The notes beneath the pieces are model-generated. The model ran no database searches, was not told the DNA's origin, and saw nothing but the letters and a program-made list of their open reading frames with translations. A stretch of 64,000 nt of DNA from NCBI GenBank assembly GCA_963724625.1, contig CAVRVO010000030.1, positions 185,525-249,524 on the forward strand, given 5' to 3'. The DNA comes from DATBVX01 sp963724625 (GTDB lineage Bacteria > Pseudomonadota > Gammaproteobacteria > Steroidobacterales > Steroidobacteraceae). This document shows positions 54,800 through 63,981 of this stretch, in pieces (the stretch's first letter is position 1; each line of letters starts with the position of its first letter). The position numbers were made by a program, and so were the translations under genes.

Positions 54800-55033
54800 T
54801 CGCGCTCAGACTCCCCCAACGCCGCCGCAGTCTGTCAGCTTGATGAGTCCGGTTGCCGGACCTGTCACACAGTTTCTCCCCGCATTGTTCTTGGCGAGTT
54901 GCACGGCATTCTGTCATGAATTTCTAAGAAAGCAAGCTAAGCGTCTGATATGGAAGGCTGGATCGCCATCTCTGTCAACGCACCTCCGCGCCAGCCGTTA
55001 CCTCACTTAAGAACCGCATACGGGAGGATTCTC

Positions 55034-56941
55034 ATGGACTTGTCAGATCTTTCGCGCGCGCGCCTCGCAATCGCGAGCCCGTGGTCGCGCCTTGTGTTCT
55101 GGATGCTTCTGCTCATCGCGAGCGCTGCGCTCGTCGGTTGCAGCGGCGGTGGCGGAATGAATTCCAGTGCGCCGGCCACAGGCACGCCAGGTGCGCAGTC
55201 CTGCAACGCGACCGATTGCAGTCCACTTTTCATCGGCATCACGGATGCGGACGGCGATTTCCTCAGCTACAGCGTCGACGTCGTATCGCTGACGCTGAAG
55301 AAAGCCAACGGCACAGTAGTCGAAACGCTTCCCGTAAGCACTCGTGTCGACTTCGCGCAGCTCGTCGATCTCACTGAGTTCGTCACCGCTGCCACGATTC
55401 CGAACGGCACCTATGTCGAGGGCATGATGAGACTCGACTACAGTAATGCCGATGTAACGGTTGAGGTGAATGGCGAGCCCCGCCCCGCCACGATCGTCGG
55501 CCAGGATGGGCAGCCTCTTGGGCAGGTTGACGTCCAGATCATGCTCGACGATCGCAATCATGTCGTGATCGGGCCGGGTCGCCCTGCCTTTCTGCAGATC
55601 GACTTCGATCTGGCCGTTTCACACACCCTCGACACGACGACCACCCCCGTGCGCGCTGTCGCCGAGCCCTTCATCGTGGCCTCTATTGAACCCGTCGATG
55701 ACAAAGAACTCCGGGTGCGCGGACCGCTGTTGAACGTCAACTCGGGGGCGAGCAGCTATCTAGTCGACGTACGGCCCTTCAATCTGCGTGATGCGAGACT
55801 TGGTCAGCTCACGGTCCACACGACCCCCAGCACTGATTTCGAGGTCGATGGCAACACCTTCACCGGTGCGGCAGGTCTGGAGGCGCTCTCACAACTCGCA
55901 ATCGGTTCGGCCACCGCGGCGTTCGGTACTCTGGATCTCGGTAGTCGTACTTTCACTGCGGAACGCGTGCACGCAGGCAGCAGCGTGCCAGGCTCACAGT
56001 TCGATGTTCTGTCCGGAAATGTAACAGCGCGCAACGGCAACACCTTGACCGTGCGCGGCGGAACGATGATCCGGAGCTCGGGGAGCGTGACCTTCATTCG
56101 TGACGACATCACGCTGCTCGTTGGGCCGGACACCGCCGTGATCCGCGACGGTCAGATGGGCAATGCGCTCGGCGATGGCTCGATCTCAATTGGGCAACGC
56201 ATTCGGGCCTTCGGCACCGCGAGCGAGAGCAATGGCCAGGTCACACTCGACGCGCAGCAGGGACGTGTGCGACTCGAGCTCACTCGTCTACTGGGTACCG
56301 TCGTCTCTGCAAGCCCCGGAAATCTCGCGCTCGATCTCACCAGCATCGACGGTCGGCGCCTGAGTATCTTCGACTTCACGGGTACCGGTTCGGCACCTGA
56401 CGCCGATGCCAACCCGGACAACTACGAGATCGTGACCGGGAATCTCAACCTGAGCCGCCTCCTCGACGGTTCGCCGGCCCGTGTGTTCGGATTTGTCACG
56501 CCTTTCGGCGCCGCGCCACCCGACTTCGAAGGGCGCACTGTTGTCGACTTCCAGGACGTGCGTGCACAGCTCGGCATCGGCTGGGGCCTGAGCGGCACCG
56601 CGGCACCGTTCCTCAGCATCGATGCGCAGAGCATCGTGATCGACAACGCCAACGCGAGCATCGGCCTCAGGCACTTCATCGCGATCGGCCCGACGCTGAT
56701 AGACATCGAGACCCTGCCCACGGCGCCCACCTTGGTGCCGAGCGGCCGTGGTTTGTATGCGATCGGGCAGCCGCGCCGCGTGGAGGTCTTCAGCGATTTC
56801 GCGGAGTTCAGTGCGCGACTGAGTGCGAAACTCGCCGGGGGCAGCAAGGCGCTGGGGTTGAACGCAGGTGGCTCGTTTGATGCCGCCACGAGCACGCTGA
56901 CGGCCACTCACATCAACGTGATCCTTACCGCGTCGAATTGA
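55034..56941 (+). CDS. Large beta-rich lipoprotein (DUF4382-like N terminus, DUF5666-like repeats)
   Basis: A 635-residue predicted lipoprotein. The N terminus has a membrane segment (LVFWMLLLIASAALVG) and lipobox LVGC at about residue 36, then a Gly/Ser linker. Residues 60-220 resemble DUF4382 (PLFIGITDADGDFLSYSVDVVSLTLKK). The rest consists of repeated beta modules with the pattern LSGNVTARNGNTLTVRG...D, as in DUF5666-like OB-type repeats. GGGAGG lies six bases before the ATG. The function is unknown; a cell-surface role is likely. The gene is isolated and ends in a terminator. Confidence 0.78.
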   Translation: MDLSDLSRARLAIASPWSRLVFWMLLLIASAALVGCSGGGGMNSSAPATGTPGAQSCNATDCSPLFIGITDADGDFLSYSVDVVSLTLKKANGTVVETLPVSTRVDFAQLVDLTEFVTAATIPNGTYVEGMMRLDYSNADVTVEVNGEPRPATIVGQDGQPLGQVDVQIMLDDRNHVVIGPGRPAFLQIDFDLAVSHTLDTTTTPVRAVAEPFIVASIEPVDDKELRVRGPLLNVNSGASSYLVDVRPFNLRDARLGQLTVHTTPSTDFEVDGNTFTGAAGLEALSQLAIGSATAAFGTLDLGSRTFTAERVHAGSSVPGSQFDVLSGNVTARNGNTLTVRGGTMIRSSGSVTFIRDDITLLVGPDTAVIRDGQMGNALGDGSISIGQRIRAFGTASESNGQVTLDAQQGRVRLELTRLLGTVVSASPGNLALDLTSIDGRRLSIFDFTGTGSAPDADANPDNYEIVTGNLNLSRLLDGSPARVFGFVTPFGAAPPDFEGRTVVDFQDVRAQLGIGWGLSGTAAPFLSIDAQSIVIDNANASIGLRHFIAIGPTLIDIETLPTAPTLVPSGRGLYAIGQPRRVEVFSDFAEFSARLSAKLAGGSKALGLNAGGSFDAATSTLTATHINVILTASN

Positions 56942-56955
56942 GCGCAGCGAAAACA

Positions 56956-56988
56956 GACCCGCGCCTCCGAGAAGAGGCGCGGTCTTCT
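56956..56988. terminator. Bidirectional terminator between the lipoprotein and GT-C genes
   Basis: A perfect 9-bp stem CCGCGCCTC/GAGGCGCGG (56959-56967 and 56974-56982) with a six-base loop is followed by TCTTCTT. It lies between two convergent genes. Confidence 0.75.
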
Positions 56989-58718
56989 TACCAGACCTTC
57001 GGGGGTTGGTAGCGACGCGCCATCTCATCCCGTCCACGGGCCTCGCAGTCGGGATTCGCCGGCGCTACAACGAGATACCAGACGTCGCGGCTCGCCTCAC
57101 CCACCTGCCGACGAGCACCGGATGTTGCGAAACATGCCTCCAGCTGTGAGGCGGGCACCAGCAATTCGCGCCCCGGTGCCGCATTGAGCCAGCGCGCGGC
57201 GTCGTAGGACTCCGCGGCTCCTTCGCGCCACCGACTGTGCCCGAAGTTGATGCTGGGCCGGTCGAGTTGCAGCAGGAACTGCTCCTTGTATGCAAGCAGT
57301 CCGAGCTCGCGCGATGGATCGGCGACACGTTTCAATTCTTCGATGAAGCGCTGCGCGGAGCGTGCGGCATCCAGTTGCGGAATGATGGCAAAGCTGCCCA
57401 CGATCCACAGCAGGCCCAGTGCCCAAGCGCTTGCGAGCATTCCGCGACCGCGGCCACAAGCGAGGAATGCAATTGTGGCGAGACCCGCGTAGATCGCGAG
57501 TGGCGCGAGATACCGCAGTCCGACATCTTCTCTGAGCGCCGCGGCGCGCTCCGGAGCAATCCATTGCAGATAGGCGAAGGCACCAAAACCTGCCACGATG
57601 AGCACCACAGCGAAAATCGAACCGGTGCGTTGCACGTCGGGCCGCTGCCACAGTCCGCGCAGCCATTCTCCAGAGGCAAGTGCCACGGCCGGCAACATGG
57701 GAAGAATGTAGAGTCCGCGCTTGCCGGGGCTCGCACTGAAGAACAGCAGAACAATCACGGCCCACCCAAGGAGCAGCAGAATTCGCGTATCGCGTTCACG
57801 GAACTGCTTCACCCAGCGCGGAATCAACCACGGCAACAACAGGACGAACGGCAGCCACATCGTCAGGATGACTGTGAGGTAGTAGTAGAACGGCTGCTGG
57901 TGATGCCATGCGGACGCGTAACGCGTCACTGTCTGATGCAGCAGGATTTCATCCCGGTAGGCGCGCAGCGCGGGATCGTCGCTCAGCGCGACCGCGATGA
58001 GCATCGGCACGAGCCACAATCCAATGGCAGCCAGGAACGCGACAAGCGCCCACGTCCAATGCGTCGCACTGCGCGACAGGTCCGGCAGCGGCCATTTGCG
58101 CCAGCGCGCCCAGAGGTATGGCAGTAACGCCAGCAGGGGAAGAAAACCCACACCCTTGGTGATCACGCCCAGTCCCGCAGCGAACCCGCCGAGTGCGTAC
58201 CAGCCCCACCCGTTGCGTAACAACAGGTGCCGCAACAACCCATATAAAGAGAGCGTGATCCAGAAGCAGAGGGTCGCATCGATCTGGGCGAGCCGTGCCT
58301 GCAACGTGAATTGCACTGTGAACAGCAGTATGAGTGCTGCCCACAAACCTGCTTCTCGATTCCACAACCGCCGCCCCAGGTCATAGACCAGCAACACGGT
58401 GCCGATACCCGCGAGGAGTGATGGCAGCAGGAAACTCACGCGCAATGAGCCCGTAAGCCAGTAACACGCGGCGATCAGCCAGAAAAACAGGGGCGGCTTG
58501 TCCGCATAAAGGTCGCCGCCCACTCTCGGGAACAGCCAGTTGCCGCTCGCCACCATGTCCCGCGCGATGAGTGCGAAACGCGGCTCATCGGCCGGCCAGG
58601 GGTCTCGAAGGCCGATGCCGCTCGCAATCAGCAGCAGGCAAAGGCCGATGAGGAGTCCGATGTCGCGCAGGAGCGCGGCGCGCGCCGCTGCGGAGTGAGG
58701 TGACGGCGGCGTATGCAT
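56988..58718 (-). CDS. ArnT-like GT-C glycosyltransferase (GT83/PMT family)
   Basis: A 576-residue membrane protein with about 12 helices. The first loop reads RDPWPADEPRFALIARDM, where the acidic DEPR is the metal/sugar donor motif of the ArnT/PMT family. DLYADKPPLFFWLIA follows. It may transfer a sugar from a polyprenyl-phosphate donor to lipid A or a cell wall glycan. The neighbour GT2 gene, 19 bp upstream, could make the donor, as in ArnC/ArnT-type pairs. The exact sugar cannot be told. Confidence 0.87.
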   Translation of the reverse strand: MHTPPSPHSAAARAALLRDIGLLIGLCLLLIASGIGLRDPWPADEPRFALIARDMVASGNWLFPRVGGDLYADKPPLFFWLIAACYWLTGSLRVSFLLPSLLAGIGTVLLVYDLGRRLWNREAGLWAALILLFTVQFTLQARLAQIDATLCFWITLSLYGLLRHLLLRNGWGWYALGGFAAGLGVITKGVGFLPLLALLPYLWARWRKWPLPDLSRSATHWTWALVAFLAAIGLWLVPMLIAVALSDDPALRAYRDEILLHQTVTRYASAWHHQQPFYYYLTVILTMWLPFVLLLPWLIPRWVKQFRERDTRILLLLGWAVIVLLFFSASPGKRGLYILPMLPAVALASGEWLRGLWQRPDVQRTGSIFAVVLIVAGFGAFAYLQWIAPERAAALREDVGLRYLAPLAIYAGLATIAFLACGRGRGMLASAWALGLLWIVGSFAIIPQLDAARSAQRFIEELKRVADPSRELGLLAYKEQFLLQLDRPSINFGHSRWREGAAESYDAARWLNAAPGRELLVPASQLEACFATSGARRQVGEASRDVWYLVVAPANPDCEARGRDEMARRYQPPKVW

Positions 58719-58737
58719 CGGAGCGATCCGGGTTGCT

Positions 58738-59496
58738 TCAGCTCTCGGTGACCTTCAAGCCGGCGCGATAGCGCGCCTTGAGCCACATTACGCCGAACAG
58801 GTCGACGATGCCGACCCACAGACGGTTGTGCACTCCATACTTAGAGCGACCGCGGGTCCGGGGACGATGACCGACAGGAATTGACACCACGCGGCTGCCG
58901 GCGCGCTGGAACAGCGCCGGCAGGAAGCGGTGCATGTGATCGAACGACGGCAGCGAAAGGAATGCATCGCGGTCGAAGATCTTGATACCGCAGCCGGTGT
59001 CCGGCGTGCCGTCACCGAGCATTCCGGCGCGAACGCCGTTGGCAATGCGTGAGGACAGACGCCGCAACCAGGTATCACGGCGTGTCACACGATTGCCCAT
59101 GATCAGCAACACACCAACGTTGACCGGATCATGCCGCGCGTCCAGAAACTTGCGCAGGTCCGCGGGATCGTTCTGGCCGTCGCCATCGAGCGTCGCCACC
59201 CAGGAGGCACGCGCCGCGCTCACGCCCGATCGCACGGCGGCACTTTGCCCGCTGCGAAACGAGTGCTGCAACAGGCGAAGCTGCGGCAGCTCGGCTTGGC
59301 GCAGCCGCCGGACGGTGGCGGCGGTCGCATCGGTACTGCCATCGTCGACGAAGATGGTTTCGAAGCTCGCGTGGCCACGCAACGCCGCATCGATCTCGCG
59401 GGCCAGCGGCTCGATGTTTTCCGCTTCGTTGCAAACCGGGATCACGACCGAGATTTCGGGTTGCGTGCCCGTTGAAGTGGCGTCGGTCGCGTTCAT
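58738..59496 (-). CDS. GT2 family glycosyltransferase (DPM1/ArnC-like)
   Basis: A 252-residue GT-A glycosyltransferase. EISVVIPVCNEAENI, FVDDGSTDAT and DGDGQNDPAD are the donor and metal motifs. It lacks the C-terminal membrane helices of ArnC or GtrB, so it is more like dolichol-phosphate mannose synthase. The GT-C gene follows on the same strand, so it probably supplies a polyprenyl-phosphate sugar. Confidence 0.9.
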   Translation of the reverse strand: MNATDATSTGTQPEISVVIPVCNEAENIEPLAREIDAALRGHASFETIFVDDGSTDATAATVRRLRQAELPQLRLLQHSFRSGQSAAVRSGVSAARASWVATLDGDGQNDPADLRKFLDARHDPVNVGVLLIMGNRVTRRDTWLRRLSSRIANGVRAGMLGDGTPDTGCGIKIFDRDAFLSLPSFDHMHRFLPALFQRAGSRVVSIPVGHRPRTRGRSKYGVHNRLWVGIVDLFGVMWLKARYRAGLKVTES

Positions 59497-59531
59497 TGTG
59501 AGGGCGCGTAGTATACCGGTATGCTCGTTGA

Positions 59532-60464
59532 ATGGAGTGCACGACGCCGGACGTAAAGCCCGCGGCGGGGCGTGATCATCGCCACGGGAAACATGCTCAC
59601 TCCCACGATCACCCCCAGGACGGCAACCGCCTCATGTGGGCGCTCGTGCTCACCGGCGGGTTCGCGATCGTTGAAATCGTGGGTGGCTTCCTCGCCGGTT
59701 CGCTGACACTGCTGGCCGACGCCGGGCACATGCTCACCGACGCCGGATCGCTGGCTCTCGCCTGGGTGGCCCTGCGTGTCGCCGCGCGGCCCTCGGATCG
59801 CCGCCGAACCTATGGCTACCAGCGGCTGCAGGTCCTCGCCGCATTCGTCAACAGCATACTGCTGCTGCTCCCGGTGGCGTGGATCGTCTATGAAGCCATT
59901 ATACGGCTGCGAAATCCGGCGCCAGTGATGGGCCCTTTGATGCTTGCTGTCGCCGGCGGTGGTCTGCTCATCAACGTCGTCGCGCTGCTGCTGTTGCGAC
60001 GAGGCGATGCGGAGAATCTGAACCTGCGCGCCGCATACCTGCACGTGCTGAGCGATCTGCTTGGTTCGTTGGCGGCGCTGCTCGCTGCAACGATAATCAT
60101 CTTTACCGGCTGGACCCGCATCGACCCGTTGCTGGCGCTACTGGTCGCGGGCCTGATCGTCGTATCCGCGGGTAGCCTGCTGATCAAGTCCGCGCACATC
60201 CTGCTCGAAGGATCACCGGAATGGCTCGACATCTCTGAGCTGGAGAGCGAACTGAGGGTCGCGGTCGTCGGCGTCGTCGACGTGCACCACGTGCATGTGT
60301 GGTCGCTGACTTCGCGCCACCCACTGCTCACACTTCACGCGCGCATCGAGCCGGACGCCGCACCGGCGATCGTCCTGCAGGACATCAAGGCGTTCTTGCT
60401 GCGCCGTTATGCGCTCGAGCATTCGACCATTCAGCTGGAAGCAGCCGACTGCGCCGACGATTGA
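59532..60464 (+). CDS. CDF family cation efflux transporter (ZitB/CzcD-like)
   Basis: A 310-residue cation diffusion facilitator with six membrane helices. The N terminus is histidine-rich (HRHGKHAHSHDHPQ). The metal-site residues appear in LLADAGHMLTDAGSLALAW and AAYLHVLSDLLGS. The C-terminal domain carries HHVHVWSLTSRHPLLTLHARI. It most likely exports zinc. The ATG is 36 bp from the divergent GT2 gene; a palindrome ATACCGGTAT lies between. The tail overlaps the DUF374 gene by 34 bp. Confidence 0.92.
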   Translation: MECTTPDVKPAAGRDHRHGKHAHSHDHPQDGNRLMWALVLTGGFAIVEIVGGFLAGSLTLLADAGHMLTDAGSLALAWVALRVAARPSDRRRTYGYQRLQVLAAFVNSILLLLPVAWIVYEAIIRLRNPAPVMGPLMLAVAGGGLLINVVALLLLRRGDAENLNLRAAYLHVLSDLLGSLAALLAATIIIFTGWTRIDPLLALLVAGLIVVSAGSLLIKSAHILLEGSPEWLDISELESELRVAVVGVVDVHHVHVWSLTSRHPLLTLHARIEPDAAPAIVLQDIKAFLLRRYALEHSTIQLEAADCADD

Positions 60465-61261
60465 AGCCGGGCACGAGCACGCTCGAACAACGCCTGCAGC
60501 TCGCGCTCGAGCTGCAGGCGCAATCGCTCCAGTTCAGACTCGTCAAGGCGTCGCGGCACAGATACCGGCTCGCCTGCGGAAACCACGATCCTGCAGAAGG
60601 GTCTCGGAATGACGAACCGATCCCAGGTGCGCAACACCCACGCATGCTCCGCGTAGTAGCTCAACGGAATGAGGGGTGCCCCGGAGAGTTGTGCAAGTTT
60701 CACGATTCCCGGCTTGAACATCGAACGCGGCCCGGACGGTCCATCGGGCGTGGTCGCGGGCGACACATGATCACGGGCGATAGCCTTGCACATGGTGCGC
60801 AATGCGTCGGTTCCCCCGCTTGTCGTCGAACCGCGGAACACGATGCCGCCGCCCATGCGCCGTGCCATTTCGCTCGGTCCGTGGCCGTCCACCGAAGCAC
60901 TGATGAGCCAGCCGATGCGTGCACCGCGATCGATGAGTTGTCGCAGGTAGCGCCAGCAGAAGAGCTGATGGCGGTGCCAATAGCAGATCACGGCCGTTTC
61001 GCCGCGCAGCAGGCGATCCTCGATGTGGGCGCGGCCATCCACGTACACGATGCGGCACGTGTACCAGAAGAAACGCAGCACGAGCATGCCGATCGGCACT
61101 GCGATCCAATACAGGAACCGACGGCCGAGCGTCATGCGTCGTTTCGAGTGGCTGCCGCGTCGCTTGCGTGGACGCGCGCCTGAGGTCGGCGCTTCGCCCA
61201 GGCTCGACTGGTCGACCGACCCTTGCGTTTCCGCGCCTTGTGGTGCCTGTCGCTCGCTCAT
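60431..61261 (-). CDS. DUF374 lysophospholipid acyltransferase
   Basis: A 276-residue protein of the DUF374 acyltransferase family, with an N-terminal basic segment and a membrane anchor (FLYWIAVPIGMLVLRFFWYT). The motif CYWHRHQLF supplies the histidine, and TPDGPSGPR is characteristic. Members are thought to acylate lipid A or related lipids. The ATG at 61261 overlaps the stop of the upstream acyltransferase (ATGA). It is the last of three acyltransferase genes in a row. Confidence 0.9.
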   Translation of the reverse strand: MSERQAPQGAETQGSVDQSSLGEAPTSGARPRKRRGSHSKRRMTLGRRFLYWIAVPIGMLVLRFFWYTCRIVYVDGRAHIEDRLLRGETAVICYWHRHQLFCWRYLRQLIDRGARIGWLISASVDGHGPSEMARRMGGGIVFRGSTTSGGTDALRTMCKAIARDHVSPATTPDGPSGPRSMFKPGIVKLAQLSGAPLIPLSYYAEHAWVLRTWDRFVIPRPFCRIVVSAGEPVSVPRRLDESELERLRLQLERELQALFERARARLQSSAQSAASS

Positions 61262-62217
61262 CCCGAGTCTCCGGCGGAGGCATAGTAGTGAGGGTAGTCC
61301 GGCCCCAGTCCCTTGAAGCGCCGGTGTATCCAAAGGTACTGCTCGGGCACGTGGCGGATATGCGCCTCGATGAGCGCATTCAAGCGCGTCGCATCCGCTA
61401 CCCGATCACCGCTCGGAAAATTCCCGAGCGCCGGGAGTATGCGCATGCGATAACCCCGGGTGCCCGGCAGGCGCTCGGGAAAATAGGGCAGAACCTTGGC
61501 GCCTGTCATCTTGGCGAGGCGCGATGTTGCTGTATTGGTGGCTGCGGGTATGCCGAAGAACGGCACCATTTCCGCGCCCTTTTTTCTGAAGCTCTGATCA
61601 GGTGCATACCAAACAGGCTCATTCGCGCCCAGTGTCTTCACGAGGGTGCGAATGTCATCGCGCGGAATCGCGCCGCGTGAATGCCGGTTGCGGTTGTGGG
61701 CGAGGAACCGCCCGAGGAGTGCGTTCTTCGTCGGCCGATACATGATGCTGATCGGATGCGCGAGCGTGAGCGCGCGCGCACCGATCTCGAGCGGCGTGAA
61801 GTGCGCCGACAGCAGGATTGCGCCGTGCCCGGCCTGCAAGACACCTTGCAGATGCTCGAGACCCTCCACCCGCGTCAGGCGCCGTATACGCGCGTCGCTG
61901 CTCCACCACGCCATCGCCGTCTCGAATATCGAGATACCAAGGCTGCGAAAATGCGCCGCCAGCAGCCGCTCGCGCGCCGCGGCATCGAGCTCCGGAAGGC
62001 AGAGCTCGAGGTTCCGCCGCGCAATGGGCACGAAACTGACGGGCAACCAGCGCACGATGGTGCCGAGCGCTGCGCCGAGCGCGATCAGCAACGGGAACGG
62101 CAGGGGCTCGAGCACACGCAGCAGCGCGAGCCCGAATGCTGTGGGCCAGTATCGGGGAGCGAACAAAGAGAATCGCGAGCTCATCGTCGCACCATCAGCG
62201 ACGGTACGGGTCGCCAT
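61258..62217 (-). CDS. LpxL/HtrB-like lipid A acyltransferase (second of pair)
   Basis: A 319-residue lysophospholipid/lipid A acyltransferase. The catalytic HX4E motif is HFTPLE in AILLSAHFTPLEIGARAL. VWYAPDQSFRKKGAEMVPFFGIPAATN is typical of LpxL. It has one N-terminal membrane anchor. It is a close paralogue of the next upstream gene (shared blocks ILLSAHFT, VWYAPDQ, FFGIPAATN, VLPYFPER). Start is ATG 62217 or 62184. It may add a secondary acyl chain to KDO2-lipid A. Confidence 0.92.
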   Translation of the reverse strand: MATRTVADGATMSSRFSLFAPRYWPTAFGLALLRVLEPLPFPLLIALGAALGTIVRWLPVSFVPIARRNLELCLPELDAAARERLLAAHFRSLGISIFETAMAWWSSDARIRRLTRVEGLEHLQGVLQAGHGAILLSAHFTPLEIGARALTLAHPISIMYRPTKNALLGRFLAHNRNRHSRGAIPRDDIRTLVKTLGANEPVWYAPDQSFRKKGAEMVPFFGIPAATNTATSRLAKMTGAKVLPYFPERLPGTRGYRMRILPALGNFPSGDRVADATRLNALIEAHIRHVPEQYLWIHRRFKGLGPDYPHYYASAGDSG

Positions 62218-63154
62218 CCGGACCTGGTAGCTTGAAGCGCTTATAGCTCCAGAGATACTGGTCGGGACAACGCCGTACCTGTGCTTCGATCAGCGCGTGA
62301 AAGCGAGCCGCATCGGCAATGGGATCCTCCGAGGGAAAACCTTCGAGCCGCGGCAGGATTCTCATCACGTAACCGGAACCGTCAACGCAACGCTCGGGAA
62401 AGTAAGGCAGCACCGGCGCCCCCGAAATGCGGGCGATGCGCGAAGTCGCGATGTTGGTGGCGGCGGGAATCCCGAAGAACGGCACCACGGCACCTGCCTT
62501 GCCGAAGTCGCGTTGATCGGGCGCGTACCAGACTGGCAGATTCGCCTTGAGACTCTGCAGCAGCTCGCGCACGTTGGCACTCGAAATCGCGCGCGCTGCG
62601 TGTCGCGTTCGCCCGCGCAGCGACAACTCGGCGATCAGCTGATTCTTGGGCATCTGGTACATGATGGCCGTCGGCCCATGGAGGCATAGCGCGCGTGCAC
62701 CCATTTCGAGTGTCGTGAAGTGCGCGGAGAGAAGAATAGCTCCCCTGCCCTGCGCCAGCGCCGCCCCGAGATGTTCGAGACCCTCGATTCGGATGAGCTT
62801 CCCCAACCGCTCATCGCTTGCCCACCACACAATGGCAGTTTCGAACAAGGATTTGCCCAAGGAGGCAAAGTGCGCGCGCGCCAAGCGACCGCGCTCGCGC
62901 TCGTCGAGCTCGGGCAGGCACATTCGAATGTTGAGGGTGGTGACCCGCCGTTCGCGTCGCGCGAAGAGAAAGGCGAAGAAGCCCAGCGCACTGCCGAGAG
63001 ACATCTGTACCCGGTAAGGGAGCCAGTCCAGCACGCGTACCAGGCCGAGTCCCAGCCATGTTGGCCAGAATCGTGGTCCCGCGAAGCGCCACAGCGGCGT
63101 GCGGGGCACCGTCGCAGCGGATGCGATGCCCGGGCCCACGCCACCCCTGATCAA
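62195..63154 (-). CDS. LpxL/HtrB-like lipid A acyltransferase (first of pair)
   Basis: An about 319-residue paralogue of the gene downstream, with HFTTLE as the catalytic motif and VWYAPDQRDFGKAGAVVPFFG. The start is uncertain: a TTG at 63154 overlaps the stop of the FkbM gene (TTGA), a GTG at 63139 has AGGGG upstream, and a GTG at 63112 would align best with the paralogue. The tail overlaps the downstream start by 23 bp. Two tandem LpxL genes could add the two secondary chains of lipid A. Confidence 0.9.
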   Translation of the reverse strand: MIRGGVGPGIASAATVPRTPLWRFAGPRFWPTWLGLGLVRVLDWLPYRVQMSLGSALGFFAFLFARRERRVTTLNIRMCLPELDERERGRLARAHFASLGKSLFETAIVWWASDERLGKLIRIEGLEHLGAALAQGRGAILLSAHFTTLEMGARALCLHGPTAIMYQMPKNQLIAELSLRGRTRHAARAISSANVRELLQSLKANLPVWYAPDQRDFGKAGAVVPFFGIPAATNIATSRIARISGAPVLPYFPERCVDGSGYVMRILPRLEGFPSEDPIADAARFHALIEAQVRRCPDQYLWSYKRFKLPGPDGDPYRR

Positions 63155-63981
63155 ACGGCAACCCGCCGGAAGGCCACAGTCACTTGCTCCGGCGTGGCCA
63201 GGAGTTGCTCGAACGTCGGCACTTGCGACCCCCGGTCCCACACATCCGGGACAAAGCCGGCCGCCGCGATCGCGTTGATCGCAGCCGGCAAGTCCAGTTC
63301 ACCCTCGCGCGACAACTGCGGCGACAGCTCGATCAGCAACAGTTGCGTACGCGCGAGCGCCGCGCCCGCACCGGCCAATACCAATGGTTCATAACCTTCA
63401 ACGTCGATCTTCATGGCTGCAATCGGCGCCTCCGCCAGCTGCATGCGCTGCAAAAGCTCGTCGAGACGCTCAATCGGAACCCACGATCCACCATGGCCGT
63501 AATCCTTCAGCAACGAATGTCGGCCAAGGTTCGACCCTTTGTAACGCTGCAAGCGCGCTAATCCCGAGGCCGCGCCCAATGCGCACAGCACCGCATCGAC
63601 CGGCGTGCGCGACGGATTCCGACTGATGTTGGCCTGTAACAGGGCGTGGTTGACCGCGTCCGGTTCGATCGCGACTACACGCTGCACCCTCTCGTGACGC
63701 GCGGCCTGCAGTGTGAACCAGCCGAGGTTGGCGCCAACATCGACGAAGATTCCCTGGCTGCCCTTCCCCAGGTTCGCCAACAGCCAGTCGGTCATCTGTG
63801 GTTCATAGGCCCTGCGCCGCATGATTGTGCGACCTACGGCATCGCGGGGACGCACCCGGAAACGAAGCCCGGTGTCGCGGTGCGTGGCCCACGCTTCGTC
63901 GATCCATGGCATGAAACGCAGCAGCAGATGCTTGATCGAGCCAAGCACGTCAACGGCTGCACGCATTCGCCGACGCGGCAT
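63151..63981 (-). CDS. FkbM family methyltransferase
   Basis: A 276-residue SAM-dependent methyltransferase of the FkbM family. The SAM-binding motif IFVDVGANLGWFTLQAA, the acidic VVAIEPDA and the family motif MKIDVEGYEPLVL are visible. FkbM enzymes methylate sugar or hydroxyl groups of polysaccharides and natural products. It is the first visible gene of the acyltransferase run, so a role in surface glycan decoration is plausible. Start is ATG 63981 or 63966. Confidence 0.9.
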   Translation of the reverse strand: MPRRRMRAAVDVLGSIKHLLLRFMPWIDEAWATHRDTGLRFRVRPRDAVGRTIMRRRAYEPQMTDWLLANLGKGSQGIFVDVGANLGWFTLQAARHERVQRVVAIEPDAVNHALLQANISRNPSRTPVDAVLCALGAASGLARLQRYKGSNLGRHSLLKDYGHGGSWVPIERLDELLQRMQLAEAPIAAMKIDVEGYEPLVLAGAGAALARTQLLLIELSPQLSREGELDLPAAINAIAAAGFVPDVWDRGSQVPTFEQLLATPEQVTVAFRRVAV

